Assembly: GCA_002713285.1 (NCBI GenBank)
Contig: PAVX01000022.1
Location: 15,203 to 22,519, forward strand
DNA length: 7,317 bases
Origin: Flavobacteriales bacterium
Lineage (GTDB): Bacteria > Bacteroidota > Bacteroidia > Flavobacteriales > TMED113
Reading direction: 5' to 3'
In this document: positions 1 to 5,922 of the stretch, piece by piece
Layout: each line of letters opens with the position of its first letter
Position numbering within the stretch: the first letter of the stretch is position 1
Notes under the pieces: model-generated
What the model saw: the letters and a program-made list of their open reading frames with translations, nothing else
Database searches by the model: none
What the model was told of the DNA's origin: nothing
Made by a program: the position numbers and the translations under genes

Positions 1-107
1 AAACTATATATTTTGATGAATTCAGCGAAATATTTGGTGATGAACTACAAGAATCTTTTAGCAATGGTAATATTAGAACAGGATTAAGGTTTGGAATTCT
101 ATTTTAA
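1..107 (+). CDS. C-terminal fragment of a probable outer-membrane beta-barrel protein (5' end outside the window)
   Basis: The frame starting at base 3 is open from the window edge to a TAA at 105-107 and gives 34 residues. The last residues (RTGLRFGILF) alternate polar and hydrophobic side chains and end in Phe. This pattern is typical of the final strand of outer-membrane beta-barrels, where the terminal aromatic is read by the Bam insertion machinery. The preceding stretch is acidic and could be a loop. The protein family cannot be named from so short a tail. Its stop codon directly abuts the stop of the convergent lipoprotein gene, with no intervening base and no visible terminator hairpin. 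The open frame and the barrel-like ending support a real gene end, but chance cannot be excluded at this length. Confidence 0.55.
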   Translation, partial: TIYFDEFSEIFGDELQESFSNGNIRTGLRFGILF

Positions 108-515
108 TTACTGATCATCTAAAGTAGATGCAATAGTATAATAATCAAAATTTTCTATAATTGGTCCTGTAGATAATAAGATTAAATCAATATATAAATC
201 TTGGCCATCTTCACCTGACTTAAATAAACTACCCTGTGAACCAGGGACTGAAACAATCTTAACAACACCAAATTCACCAGGCTGGGGATGTGATAATCCA
301 TTGTGGTCTATATATGAAAAGTTATACGTACCTGGCTTAGTTTCATAGTATGTATCATACAAGAAATTATCTGGAATATCAGGATTATCAATAGTAAATT
401 CAGTAGGTTCAAAAACACACCTCAACCTCAAAAAAACATCACCATCCTGTCCACTACCACAACCTATCTGGATAATCGAGAAAACTATTAAAATAATTAT
501 ATGGAAATTATTCAT
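108..515 (-). CDS. Small uncharacterised lipoprotein, third gene of the persulfide operon
   Basis: I chose the ATG at 515-513 (135 residues). The longer reading to 524 would need a TTG start and adds only three residues. The N-terminus is a hydrophobic signal segment followed by a lipobox QIGC, with the acylated Cys at residue 19, so the mature protein should be lipid-anchored. After the Cys comes a short Gly/Ser/Asp-rich stretch (GSGQDGD). Acidic residues after the Cys can serve as a surface-export signal in Bacteroidota, but this one does not clearly match the known consensus. The mature part of about 115 residues is acidic and rich in Tyr, Pro and Gly, with one further Cys (CVFEPT), and looks like a small beta-rich domain. 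I recognise no family. It starts 33 bases after the stop of the MBL-rhodanese gene on the same strand, so it is probably co-transcribed with it; a role in sulfur handling would be only guilt by association. The n-region lacks Lys/Arg, which is slightly unusual for a signal peptide. Confidence 0.75.
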   Translation of the reverse strand: MNNFHIIILIVFSIIQIGCGSGQDGDVFLRLRCVFEPTEFTIDNPDIPDNFLYDTYYETKPGTYNFSYIDHNGLSHPQPGEFGVVKIVSVPGSQGSLFKSGEDGQDLYIDLILLSTGPIIENFDYYTIASTLDDQ

Positions 516-548
516 AATATGCAAGTTAATATATTTTTATCATCTAAA

Positions 549-1913
549 TTAAGCATCTTCCATATTTCTAGCAATCGCAGAAAACCCACCATAAATATTT
601 TTAATGTTGTTATACCCCTTTGATTTTAGAATAGAACAAGCTATCATAGAACGATATCCTCCTGCACAATAAACCCAGTATTCCTTGGATTTTATAATAC
701 CATGATATTGATTAGTAATTTGACTAAGTGGTATGTGAATTGAGTCTTTCACAAAACCTAATTCTAATTCAAGATCTTTTCTTACATCTAAAATTATTTG
801 GTTTTTCTTATTATTAAATATTTCTTTAGTTGGGTGAATCGATTCAACAAAGTCAAGCTCATGATTTGCTAATTTCCAATCCATAATCCCATAAACATAT
901 CCAACCACTTGATGATAACCAATGCGTGCTAACCTTGAAATTATTTCATGCTCTTCATCGGGATAACATATAATTACAATATTAGATTTTGGAGCAACTA
1001 TACTTCCAACCCAAGGGGCAAACATACCAGTTTTACCAATATTAATCGACCCAGGAATAAAACCATTCTCAAAATCATTAGGCATTCTAACATCTAAAAG
1101 AACTGCATTTTGATTCATCCAAGATTTAATTTGTTGGGGATTTAATTTTTGTAAACTTTTTTGTAAAATATCCGAGATAGGTTCATAGCCTTCTTTATTC
1201 ATTAAAACATCATGAAGAAAATAATCAGGTGCTTCTGATATACCATCTAAAATCAGATTAACAAATTCTAATTTTGACATTTTCTGTAAGGCATAATTAA
1301 ATTTCTTTTGCTCTCCGATAGTAGATGTTCTCTCTGTCCCAATATTTTTACCACATGCTGAGCCAGCTCCATGCCCAGGATAAACAATAACAGAATCCGG
1401 TAGTTGCATTAAAACATTATGTAGAGAATCGTATAAATATCCTGCTAAGTTTTCTGCTGAAACATCTCTACTAACTGCTAAATCTGGCCTGCCAACTTCA
1501 CCTATAAATAGTGTGTCTCCTGTAAAAACAGCCTTTTCAAGATTGTCAGAGGAGAATAAAAGATAACATACTGATTCTAATGTGTGACCAGGTGTGTGTA
1601 ATACTTTTATCTTTAAATTACCAAAATTAAATTCTTGTTGATCTTTTGCAGAAATAATATCATACAATGTGTTTGCATTAGGCCCAAAAACAATTTGAGC
1701 ATCTGTTAACCTTGTCAATTCAATATGTCCAGATACAAAGTCAGCATGAAAATGTGTTTCAAACACATATTTTAATTTTGCACTGCGCTTATTTAGTAAT
1801 TGAATATATATATCCGTGTCTCGTATAGGGTCAATAATAATAGCTTCCCCATCTGACTCAAGATAATAAGAGGCTTGTGCTAAACACCCTGTATATATTT
1901 GTTCAATGTACAT
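549..1913 (-). CDS. Persulfide dioxygenase-like MBL-fold hydrolase fused to two rhodanese domains (CstB/Blh type)
   Basis: This 454-residue protein has the three-part layout of CstB-type enzymes. Residues 1 to about 255 are a metallo-beta-lactamase fold with THFHADF (H54, H56, D58), HTPGH (H106, H110), TGDTLFIGEVGRPDL (D133) and PGHGAGSACGKN (H181). By analogy with ETHE1, H54, H110 and D133 would hold a single iron. Phe replaces the last His of the usual HxHxDH motif, as in other members of this branch. Residues about 262-350 form a rhodanese fold whose loop begins with C316 but lacks CxxGxR, so it is probably degenerate. Residues about 365-454 form a second rhodanese with a canonical loop CAGGYRS (C416). 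ETHE1/CstB proteins oxidise a thiol persulfide with O2 to sulfite, and the rhodanese part can form thiosulfate from it. The protein is cytoplasmic, with no signal peptide. The ATG at 1913 lies 2 bases after the permease stop, which indicates a tight operon. The exact persulfide carrier is unknown; it need not be glutathione in this type of organism. The length is normal for the fused family. Confidence 0.92.
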   Translation of the reverse strand: MYIEQIYTGCLAQASYYLESDGEAIIIDPIRDTDIYIQLLNKRSAKLKYVFETHFHADFVSGHIELTRLTDAQIVFGPNANTLYDIISAKDQQEFNFGNLKIKVLHTPGHTLESVCYLLFSSDNLEKAVFTGDTLFIGEVGRPDLAVSRDVSAENLAGYLYDSLHNVLMQLPDSVIVYPGHGAGSACGKNIGTERTSTIGEQKKFNYALQKMSKLEFVNLILDGISEAPDYFLHDVLMNKEGYEPISDILQKSLQKLNPQQIKSWMNQNAVLLDVRMPNDFENGFIPGSINIGKTGMFAPWVGSIVAPKSNIVIICYPDEEHEIISRLARIGYHQVVGYVYGIMDWKLANHELDFVESIHPTKEIFNNKKNQIILDVRKDLELELGFVKDSIHIPLSQITNQYHGIIKSKEYWVYCAGGYRSMIACSILKSKGYNNIKNIYGGFSAIARNMEDA

Positions 1914-1915
1914 AG

Positions 1916-2689
1916 CTATAACAATTCAATAAAAAATATAATTAAAGATAGTAACAAAAGTGTAACTGAAAACATTTTTTTTGTTAGGTTCTGATTTATT
2001 TTATTTAAAAGATACATGCCAATTAGTACTCCAACTAATGAAGACAGTAAGATGCAACTAATGAAAATAAAATCAAATTGGAAATTAAAAACTGCAAACT
2101 CTAATAGAATGGCCAATAAAGTATTTAACATAATAATAAATAAAGCACTCGATGCAGCTTGCTTCATATTCATATTAGCAAATAAAATTAATGCAGGCAC
2201 TATAATAAAGCCGCCTCCTATACCTAGTAAACCTGTCAGAAGACCAACAATAATACCAGTCAAAATTAATCTAATATTGAAATGATTTTTAATACTTATT
2301 TGATGAGATTGAAAGACAGAGATTCCCGAAAAAAAAATTACAATTGAAAATAAAATCATCAATAGGTTGTCTTTTGAAATATTTAAAATTGCAATGAAAT
2401 CTGGAATATTTGGAAATAAAAATACTCGTGATATAGCTGTAAAAAATAGTGTAGGTGTAATAAATATAATAATATTTTGGATGTCGAAATTTTTCTGTTT
2501 AATATGTTTAATCGTTCCAAATACAGAAATTAAAAAAACTAATAGTAAAGAATAACTAGTTGCTTCATAAATAGAAAGTTGATATATATATATTAATATG
2601 GGTATAATAATTATTGAGCCTCCTGATCCAAATAAACCGAAAAATAAACCAGCAAAAAGAAATAAAAAATATCCTAATATTTCAAGCAT
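1916..2689 (-). CDS. TauE/SafE (TSUP) family permease, probable sulfite/thiosulfate exporter
   Basis: This 257-residue integral membrane protein has about eight hydrophobic helices. It shows the two related Gly-rich signatures that mark the TauE/SafE (formerly DUF81) fold: GLFFGLFGSGGSIIIIP at residues 14-30 near the N-terminus, and GLLTGLLGIGGGFIIVP at 149-165 at the start of the second half. TSUP proteins move sulfur-containing anions such as sulfite, sulfoacetate or thiosulfate, although individual substrates are rarely proven. The gene following it 2 bases downstream encodes a persulfide dioxygenase/rhodanese. The same pairing is known from BigR- and CstR-controlled sulfide-response operons, so export of sulfite or thiosulfate made by that enzyme is the likely role here (inference). 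The ATG at 2689 is preceded by an A/T-only leader without a Shine-Dalgarno sequence. A perfect 15-base inverted repeat lies 24 bases upstream. The stop is TAG. Confidence 0.9.
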   Translation of the reverse strand: MLEILGYFLFLFAGLFFGLFGSGGSIIIIPILIYIYQLSIYEATSYSLLLVFLISVFGTIKHIKQKNFDIQNIIIFITPTLFFTAISRVFLFPNIPDFIAILNISKDNLLMILFSIVIFFSGISVFQSHQISIKNHFNIRLILTGIIVGLLTGLLGIGGGFIIVPALILFANMNMKQAASSALFIIMLNTLLAILLEFAVFNFQFDFIFISCILLSSLVGVLIGMYLLNKINQNLTKKMFSVTLLLLSLIIFFIELL

Positions 2690-2713
2690 ATAAAATAATT
2701 TATAATATAAATC

Positions 2714-2728
2714 TATTGCATTGCAATA
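2714..2728. promoter_or_regulatory. Perfect inverted repeat upstream of the permease operon, candidate operator
   Basis: TATTGCA-T-TGCAATA is a perfect 7-bp inverted repeat around a single base, ending 24 bases upstream of the TSUP permease start codon. This places it where a transcription start or a repressor site would lie. Related TSUP plus persulfide-dioxygenase operons are controlled by sulfide/persulfide-sensing repressors (BigR of the ArsR family, CstR of the CsoR family), so a dimeric repressor is a reasonable guess for the binding protein. No such regulator gene is in the window, so the regulator is not identified. A 15-base palindrome can arise by chance in AT-rich DNA, but the GC steps at TGCA make this one more specific than most. 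Confidence 0.4.
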
Positions 2729-2771
2729 AGAAAATACTAGGATGGCAATTTACAACTAATTTAATATATCT

Positions 2772-2843
2772 ATGAAAGATCTGATACTATACTATTTTAT
2801 AATTATTTATTTTATTTTTTCGTTTTTAACATCATATTGTTAA
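2772..2843 (+). CDS. Possible 23-residue hydrophobic peptide (doubtful)
   Basis: An ATG at 2772 opens a short frame ending in TAA at 2841-2843. The product begins Met-Lys-Asp, continues with about 18 mostly Ile, Phe, Leu and Tyr residues, and ends SYC. It resembles a lone transmembrane segment, a type I toxin-like peptide, or the signal peptide of a decayed lipoprotein. The neighbouring frame stays open from 2830 to a TGA at 2931, so a frameshifted remnant is possible. Against a real gene: the segment is a T-rich tract, which encodes hydrophobic residues by default, and there is no ribosome binding site or clear promoter. It is listed only because it lies between the palindromes and a plus-strand T-tailed terminator. 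Confidence 0.15.
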   Translation: MKDLILYYFIIIYFIFSFLTSYC

Positions 2844-2846
2844 CAA
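2837..2846. repeat. 10-base palindrome TTGTTAACAA
   Basis: TTGTTAACAA is a perfect 10-base palindrome about 150 bases upstream of the permease start. It is related to half-sites bound by some Crp/Fnr-type regulators, but it lacks the usual wider spacing and the flanks are not symmetric. It overlaps the end of the doubtful 2772-2843 frame. It is weak as a regulatory site because short palindromes of this composition are frequent in DNA this AT-rich. Confidence 0.2.
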
Positions 2847-2884
2847 CAAAATCATTTTTTTATTTAAGAACGATGTTTTTGTAC

Positions 2885-2944
2885 GTATACTTGCAACATC
2901 AAATGAATATATGGGGGTATATTTATTCTGAACTGTATACTTGC
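2885..2944 (+). repeat. Direct repeat of GTATACTTGC, 50 bases apart
   Basis: The decamer GTATACTTGC occurs at 2885-2894 and again at 2935-2944, exactly 50 bases start to start. Each copy contains the palindrome GTATAC, and each contains TATACTTG, which differs from the Bacteroidota -7 consensus TAnnTTTG at one base. They could be paired binding sites or duplicated weak promoters for a plus-strand RNA. No -33 TTG is well placed for either copy. Confidence 0.35.
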
Positions 2945-3004
2945 TAATTCTCTCTAAAGATTAGCTGAATATCAGCAAAAGAGTCCGTTTTAACGGACTT
3001 TTTT
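2902..3004 (+). ncRNA. Candidate small structured RNA ending at the terminator
   Basis: On the plus strand four hairpins follow one another. The first is a 10-bp stem with one G-U pair (2902-2911 with 2918-2927) exposing a UGGGGG loop. The second is GCTAATT paired with GATTAGC (2943-2949 with 2959-2965, one G-U pair). The third is GCTGA-ATA-TCAGC (2964-2976), which shares two bases with the second, so those two would be alternatives or stack. The last is a terminator stem followed by six T. The T-tract is better on this strand than on the fumC strand, which is odd because no plus-strand gene is evident upstream. A short RNA starting near 2895-2950 would explain it. No known RNA family is recognised, and no solid promoter is seen. 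The hairpins could equally be part of the fumC 3' untranslated region on the other strand. Confidence 0.25.
2982..3004. terminator. Bidirectional intrinsic terminator after fumC
   Basis: AGTCCGTT at 2982-2989 pairs with AACGGACT at 2992-2999. The innermost pairs would open to leave a small T-rich loop. On the plus strand the stem runs directly into six T (2999-3004). On the minus strand it begins 24 bases after the fumC stop codon and is followed by CTTTTG, a shorter U-tract. It is well placed to end the prfB-arsC-fumC transcript and to insulate the permease operon downstream on the same strand. It could also end a plus-strand transcript. Confidence 0.8.
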
Positions 3005-3023
3005 GATTTAATAAACTTATTGT

Positions 3024-4391
3024 CTATTGTGGATTAATCATATCATGAGGCTTGACTAAGTTATCAAACTCTGATTCAGTCAAAAAACCTAAATCTACTG
3101 CTGCCTCTTTTAAGGTTATATTTTTATCATAGGCTTCTTTAGCAATTTTAGCAGCACTATCATATCCTATGTGAGAATTTAAAGCAGTAACCAACATTAA
3201 TGAATTATTTAAATTTTCATGTATTTTTTTCTCATTTATAAGAATACCATTAATACATTTTTCAGTAAACGAATTACATGCATCTGCCATAATTCTAGCT
3301 GAGTATAAAAAATTATATGCAATCATAGGTTTAAATACATTTAATTGAAACTGACCTTGAGATCCAGCAAAACTAATAGCTGAGTCATTACCAAGAACTT
3401 GTGCACACACCATAGTCAACGCTTCACATTGAGTAGGATTCACCTTTCCAGGCATAATAGAAGATCCAGGCTCATTAGCAGGTAATTGAATTTCACCAAT
3501 TCCACAACGTGGTCCAGAAGCTAATAGTCTAATATCGTTAGCAATTTTATAAAGGGATACTGCAATTTGTTTTAATGCACCATGACTCTCAACAAACGCA
3601 TCATGTGTAGCAATCGCTGAAAACTTATTATTAGCAACTTGAAATGAAAGACTAGTAAATTCATTAATTTTGTTTACTACAATTTTATCATATCCATTGG
3701 GGGCATTAATCCCTGTTCCCACCGCAGTTCCCCCAATTGGTAATTCTGATAAATGCTCCAACGTATTTTTTAATGCCTTAATTCCATTATCTAATTGTGT
3801 CACATAAGCAGCAAACTCTTGACCAACAGTAATTGGTGTTGCGTCCATTAAATGTGTCCGACCTATTTTAACTATATTTGTAAATAATTCTGATTTCCTA
3901 AATAAGGCTAATTTTAATTTTTCTAAAGAAGGTAACGTTTTATTGATAATCATTTTATAAGCTGCAATATGCATTGCTGTTGGAAAAGTATCATTTGAAG
4001 ATTGTGACATATTGACATCATCATTAGGATGAACACTAAAACCACAATTCTTTTTTACTAAATTTGAAATAACTTCATTTACATTCATATTAGTTTGAGT
4101 ACCTGAACCTGTTTGCCAAATAACTAAAGGAAAATGATCATCATAATCACCTGACTCTATTTGATTACAGGCAATCTCTATGACTTCTTTTTTTTCTTTT
4201 GACAAATTTGATAATTCAGAATTAGCATACGCAGCAGCTTTTTTTAATATTGCATATGATTTTATAATTTCAATGGGCATACTGCCGGAAGGTCCAATTT
4301 TAAAATTTTCAATTGATCTTTGTGTCTGTGCCCCCCAAAGTTTATCTTCAGGCACTAAAACTTTTCCTAAACTATCAAATTCTTCTCTCAT
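3024..4391 (-). CDS. fumC: Class II fumarate hydratase (fumarase C)
   Basis: This 455-residue enzyme interconverts fumarate and L-malate in the TCA cycle, in the cytoplasm, as an iron-independent homotetramer. The aspartase/fumarase superfamily signature is intact: [11 protein letters not shown] at residues 309-319, with S310 the likely catalytic Ser of the SS loop. The other substrate-binding regions are GSGTQTNMN (95-103), SSND (131-134) and [10 protein letters not shown] (177-186, catalytic-region H180). The context [20 protein letters not shown] is of the fumarase type and not the aspartase type. The N-terminal block [18 protein letters not shown] is also typical of fumarase, and the length is normal. 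The ATG at 4391 follows the ArsC-family gene by 20 bases on the same strand with no Shine-Dalgarno sequence, so it is probably the last gene of a prfB-arsC-fumC transcript. That transcript would end at the hairpin 24 bases after its stop. Confidence 0.96.
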   Translation of the reverse strand: MREEFDSLGKVLVPEDKLWGAQTQRSIENFKIGPSGSMPIEIIKSYAILKKAAAYANSELSNLSKEKKEVIEIACNQIESGDYDDHFPLVIWQTGSGTQTNMNVNEVISNLVKKNCGFSVHPNDDVNMSQSSNDTFPTAMHIAAYKMIINKTLPSLEKLKLALFRKSELFTNIVKIGRTHLMDATPITVGQEFAAYVTQLDNGIKALKNTLEHLSELPIGGTAVGTGINAPNGYDKIVVNKINEFTSLSFQVANNKFSAIATHDAFVESHGALKQIAVSLYKIANDIRLLASGPRCGIGEIQLPANEPGSSIMPGKVNPTQCEALTMVCAQVLGNDSAISFAGSQGQFQLNVFKPMIAYNFLYSARIMADACNSFTEKCINGILINEKKIHENLNNSLMLVTALNSHIGYDSAAKIAKEAYDKNITLKEAAVDLGFLTESEFDNLVKPHDMINPQ

Positions 4392-4411
4392 TTTTCAAAT
4401 AAATTAGATGA

Positions 4412-4756
4412 TTATTTATTAAGCAAATCTAATACATTTATTGGAGGTCTACCTAATACAGCAAAATTATCTTTAACTATAATTGGTCGCTGTATTAATA
4501 TTGGATGTAAACATAATATTTTTACATACTCCTCGTCTGTTAGTTTTTTATTTTTATAATGTTCTTTGAATATTTTCTCGTTTTTTCTAATTAAATCAAA
4601 AGCAGATATATTTAACATTTTTATTAAATGTTTAATCTCTGATGCTGTAAGTGGATTTTTTAAATATTCAACAATTTCCACTTCACACTTTTTTGATTCC
4701 AATATAGCTAAAACTTCTCGACTTTTTCTGCATCTAGGGTTATGATAAACTTTCAT
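4412..4756 (-). CDS. arsC: ArsC-family thioredoxin-fold reductase (arsenate reductase-like)
   Basis: This 114-residue protein is the usual size of the glutaredoxin-coupled ArsC (YfgD-like) family. The N-terminus has the active-site motif HNPRCRKS with the catalytic Cys at residue 9. R57, R90 (IQRP) and R103 (LGRPP) match the three oxyanion-binding arginines of the well-studied plasmid ArsC (R60, R94, R107 there). Family members reduce arsenate to arsenite using glutaredoxin and a thiol; some relatives have other redox roles. No ars efflux pump or ArsR-type regulator is nearby. The gene sits between prfB (6-base gap) and fumC (20-base gap) in a housekeeping unit, so arsenate detoxification is not certain and constitutive expression is likely. 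The start at 4756 places the Cys motif at the standard distance from the N-terminus. Confidence 0.88.
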   Translation of the reverse strand: MKVYHNPRCRKSREVLAILESKKCEVEIVEYLKNPLTASEIKHLIKMLNISAFDLIRKNEKIFKEHYKNKKLTDEEYVKILCLHPILIQRPIIVKDNFAVLGRPPINVLDLLNK

Positions 4757-4762
4757 ATAATA

Positions 4763-5857
4763 CTATTTATTTTGTTGACCACTCATCATTAAATACTCTT
4801 TAATAAATAAATCTAAATCGCCATCTAATACTTTTTGAGTATTTGCAGTTTCTACGTTTGTCCGCAAATCTTTTATTAATTTATAAGGATGTAGAACATA
4901 ATTTCTAATTTGAGAACCCCATTCTATTTTCTTTTTATTACTTTCCATTTTCATTTTCTCAGCTTGTCTTCTTTCTAATTCAATTTGATATAATTGTGAC
5001 TTTAATAGTAGTAATGCTTTTTTCTTATTATCTAATTGTGATGCTGACTCTGAATTTTCGATAATAATACCAGAAGGCTCATGTCGTAGTCTTACTGCTG
5101 TTTCAATTTTATTTACTGCCTGTCCTCCTGGACCGCCAGCCCTGAAAGTCTCCCAACTCAAATCAGCTGGATTAATATCAATTTCAATGCTATCATCAAC
5201 TAAAGGATAAACGAAAACTGATGCAAAAGAAGTGTGTCTTTTAGCATTTGAATCAAATGGAGATATTCTTACTAAACGATGCACACCTGTTTCACCTTTT
5301 AAATATCCATAAGCAAAGTCACCCTTAAACTCTAATGTTACTGATTTAATTCCAGCCACATCTCCAACATGAAGATTTAATTCATTAATATTATATTTTT
5401 GCTTACCACCCCACATTATATACATACGCATTAACATCGATGCCCAATCTTGACTTTCAGTTCCTCCCGCCCCAGGGTTGATTGTTAAAATAGCAGGCAT
5501 ATTATCTTCATCACTACTAAGCATGTTTTTAAATTCTATTTCTTCTAATATATTTTTAACTTCTTCGAAATTGATGTGCAATTCTTCTTCTGACACTTCA
5601 CCCTCCACAAAAAACTCATACATAGTTATTAAATCCTCTATCGAATTTTTAGCCTTATTATATCCATCAATCCATATTTTTTCTTTTTTTATTCTTTTCA
5701 TGACTAACTCTGCAGATTTTGAATCATTCCAAAAATCATTTTGCTGAGTTTTCAGCTCTTCCTGATTAACTAACAAAATTTTCTCTTCTATTTTTAGATG
5801 ATAAAATAAATCACCTAATCTTTTTTGAAAATCCTTAATTTCATCGCTTAAAATCAT
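4763..5857 (-). CDS. prfB: Peptide chain release factor 2 (RF2), encoded in one continuous frame
   Basis: RF2 recognises UGA and UAA in the ribosomal A site and triggers release of the finished peptide. The 364-residue protein has the N-terminal helical domain (about 1-115), the codon-reading tripeptide SPF at 199-201, which marks RF2 as opposed to the PxT of RF1, and the peptidyl-release loop GGQ at 244-246 in RAGGPGGQAVNK. Many RF2 proteins have SGAGGQ there, so G-G-P before GGQ is a slight variant. Most bacterial prfB genes need a +1 frameshift at a CTT TGA C site around codon 25. Here the equivalent region (HLKIEEK, residues 20-26) is read straight through with CTA AAA, so the autoregulatory frameshift is absent. 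The gene ends in TAG, a codon read by RF1 and not RF2. It is the first gene of a minus-strand unit with arsC 6 bases downstream. The ATG at 5857 gives the full N-terminal domain. Confidence 0.96.
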   Translation of the reverse strand: MILSDEIKDFQKRLGDLFYHLKIEEKILLVNQEELKTQQNDFWNDSKSAELVMKRIKKEKIWIDGYNKAKNSIEDLITMYEFFVEGEVSEEELHINFEEVKNILEEIEFKNMLSSDEDNMPAILTINPGAGGTESQDWASMLMRMYIMWGGKQKYNINELNLHVGDVAGIKSVTLEFKGDFAYGYLKGETGVHRLVRISPFDSNAKRHTSFASVFVYPLVDDSIEIDINPADLSWETFRAGGPGGQAVNKIETAVRLRHEPSGIIIENSESASQLDNKKKALLLLKSQLYQIELERRQAEKMKMESNKKKIEWGSQIRNYVLHPYKLIKDLRTNVETANTQKVLDGDLDLFIKEYLMMSGQQNK

Positions 5858-5922
5858 ATTGGTTAAAATTAAAAGAATAAAGTTTATAATGAATATAATT
5901 AATTTAAATTAGTTATTTAAAA
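5858..5922. promoter_or_regulatory. Divergent promoter region between prfB and the MFS gene
   Basis: These 65 almost purely A/T bases separate two divergently read genes, so both promoters are expected here or inside the gene ends. There is no TTTG or CAAA, so the Bacteroidota -7 consensus is absent on both strands. A TATAAT occurs at 5885-5890 on the plus strand, but its only TTG-containing partner (from 5859) is spaced too far. I see no clear operator. The assignment rests on gene layout alone. Confidence 0.4.

Larger units (their letters stand above)
2690..3023. other. 334-base intergenic region with palindromes, direct repeat, hairpins and terminator
   Basis: This is the only stretch over 300 bases without a confident gene. 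From left to right it holds the upstream region of the permease operon with a 15-base palindrome (2714-2728), a T-rich tract on the plus strand (about 2790-2828), and a 10-base palindrome (2837-2846). It then holds two copies of GTATACTTGC (2885-2894 and 2935-2944), a 10-bp hairpin with a G-rich loop (2902-2927), two further short hairpins (2943-2976), and a terminator (2982-3004). I looked for the Bacteroidota -33 TTG / -7 TAnnTTTG promoter on both strands and found only single-mismatch -7 look-alikes (TATACTTG on the plus strand at 2886 and 2936), none with a well-placed -33 element. I see no tRNA or rRNA. Confidence 0.7.

Noticed and set aside
516..524. Extending the lipoprotein gene three codons upstream to a TTG start
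   Set aside because: The ATG at 515 already gives a complete signal peptide and lipobox. The TTG extension adds nothing recognisable and has no ribosome binding site.
2016..2555. Plus-strand open frames opposite the permease gene
   Set aside because: They lie antisense to a clear TSUP coding region and have no family signature. They are shadow frames of the AT-rich membrane gene.
2885..3004. CRISPR array or IS terminal repeats in the intergenic region
   Set aside because: There are only two copies of a 10-base direct repeat, and no transposase, target duplication or regular repeat-spacer series.
3024..4391. Aspartate ammonia-lyase instead of fumarase
   Set aside because: The block before the signature loop reads [17 protein letters not shown], the fumarase form; aspartases have a different flanking sequence.
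4180..4407. Plus-strand open frame opposite the start of fumC
   Set aside because: It is antisense to a well-conserved fumarase N-terminus, with no independent evidence of coding.
5478..5747. Plus-strand open frame opposite prfB
   Set aside because: It mirrors the RF2 helical domain. Its Ser/Ile/Phe-rich translation is typical of a shadow frame.
4763..5857. Release factor 1 (prfA)
   Set aside because: The codon-recognition tripeptide is SPF, diagnostic of RF2, and not the PxT motif of RF1.
5859..5890. Sigma-70-like promoter (TTGGTT ... TATAAT) for the MFS gene
   Set aside because: The spacing of 20 bases is too long, and Bacteroidota use a different consensus. TATAAT is expected by chance in this composition.
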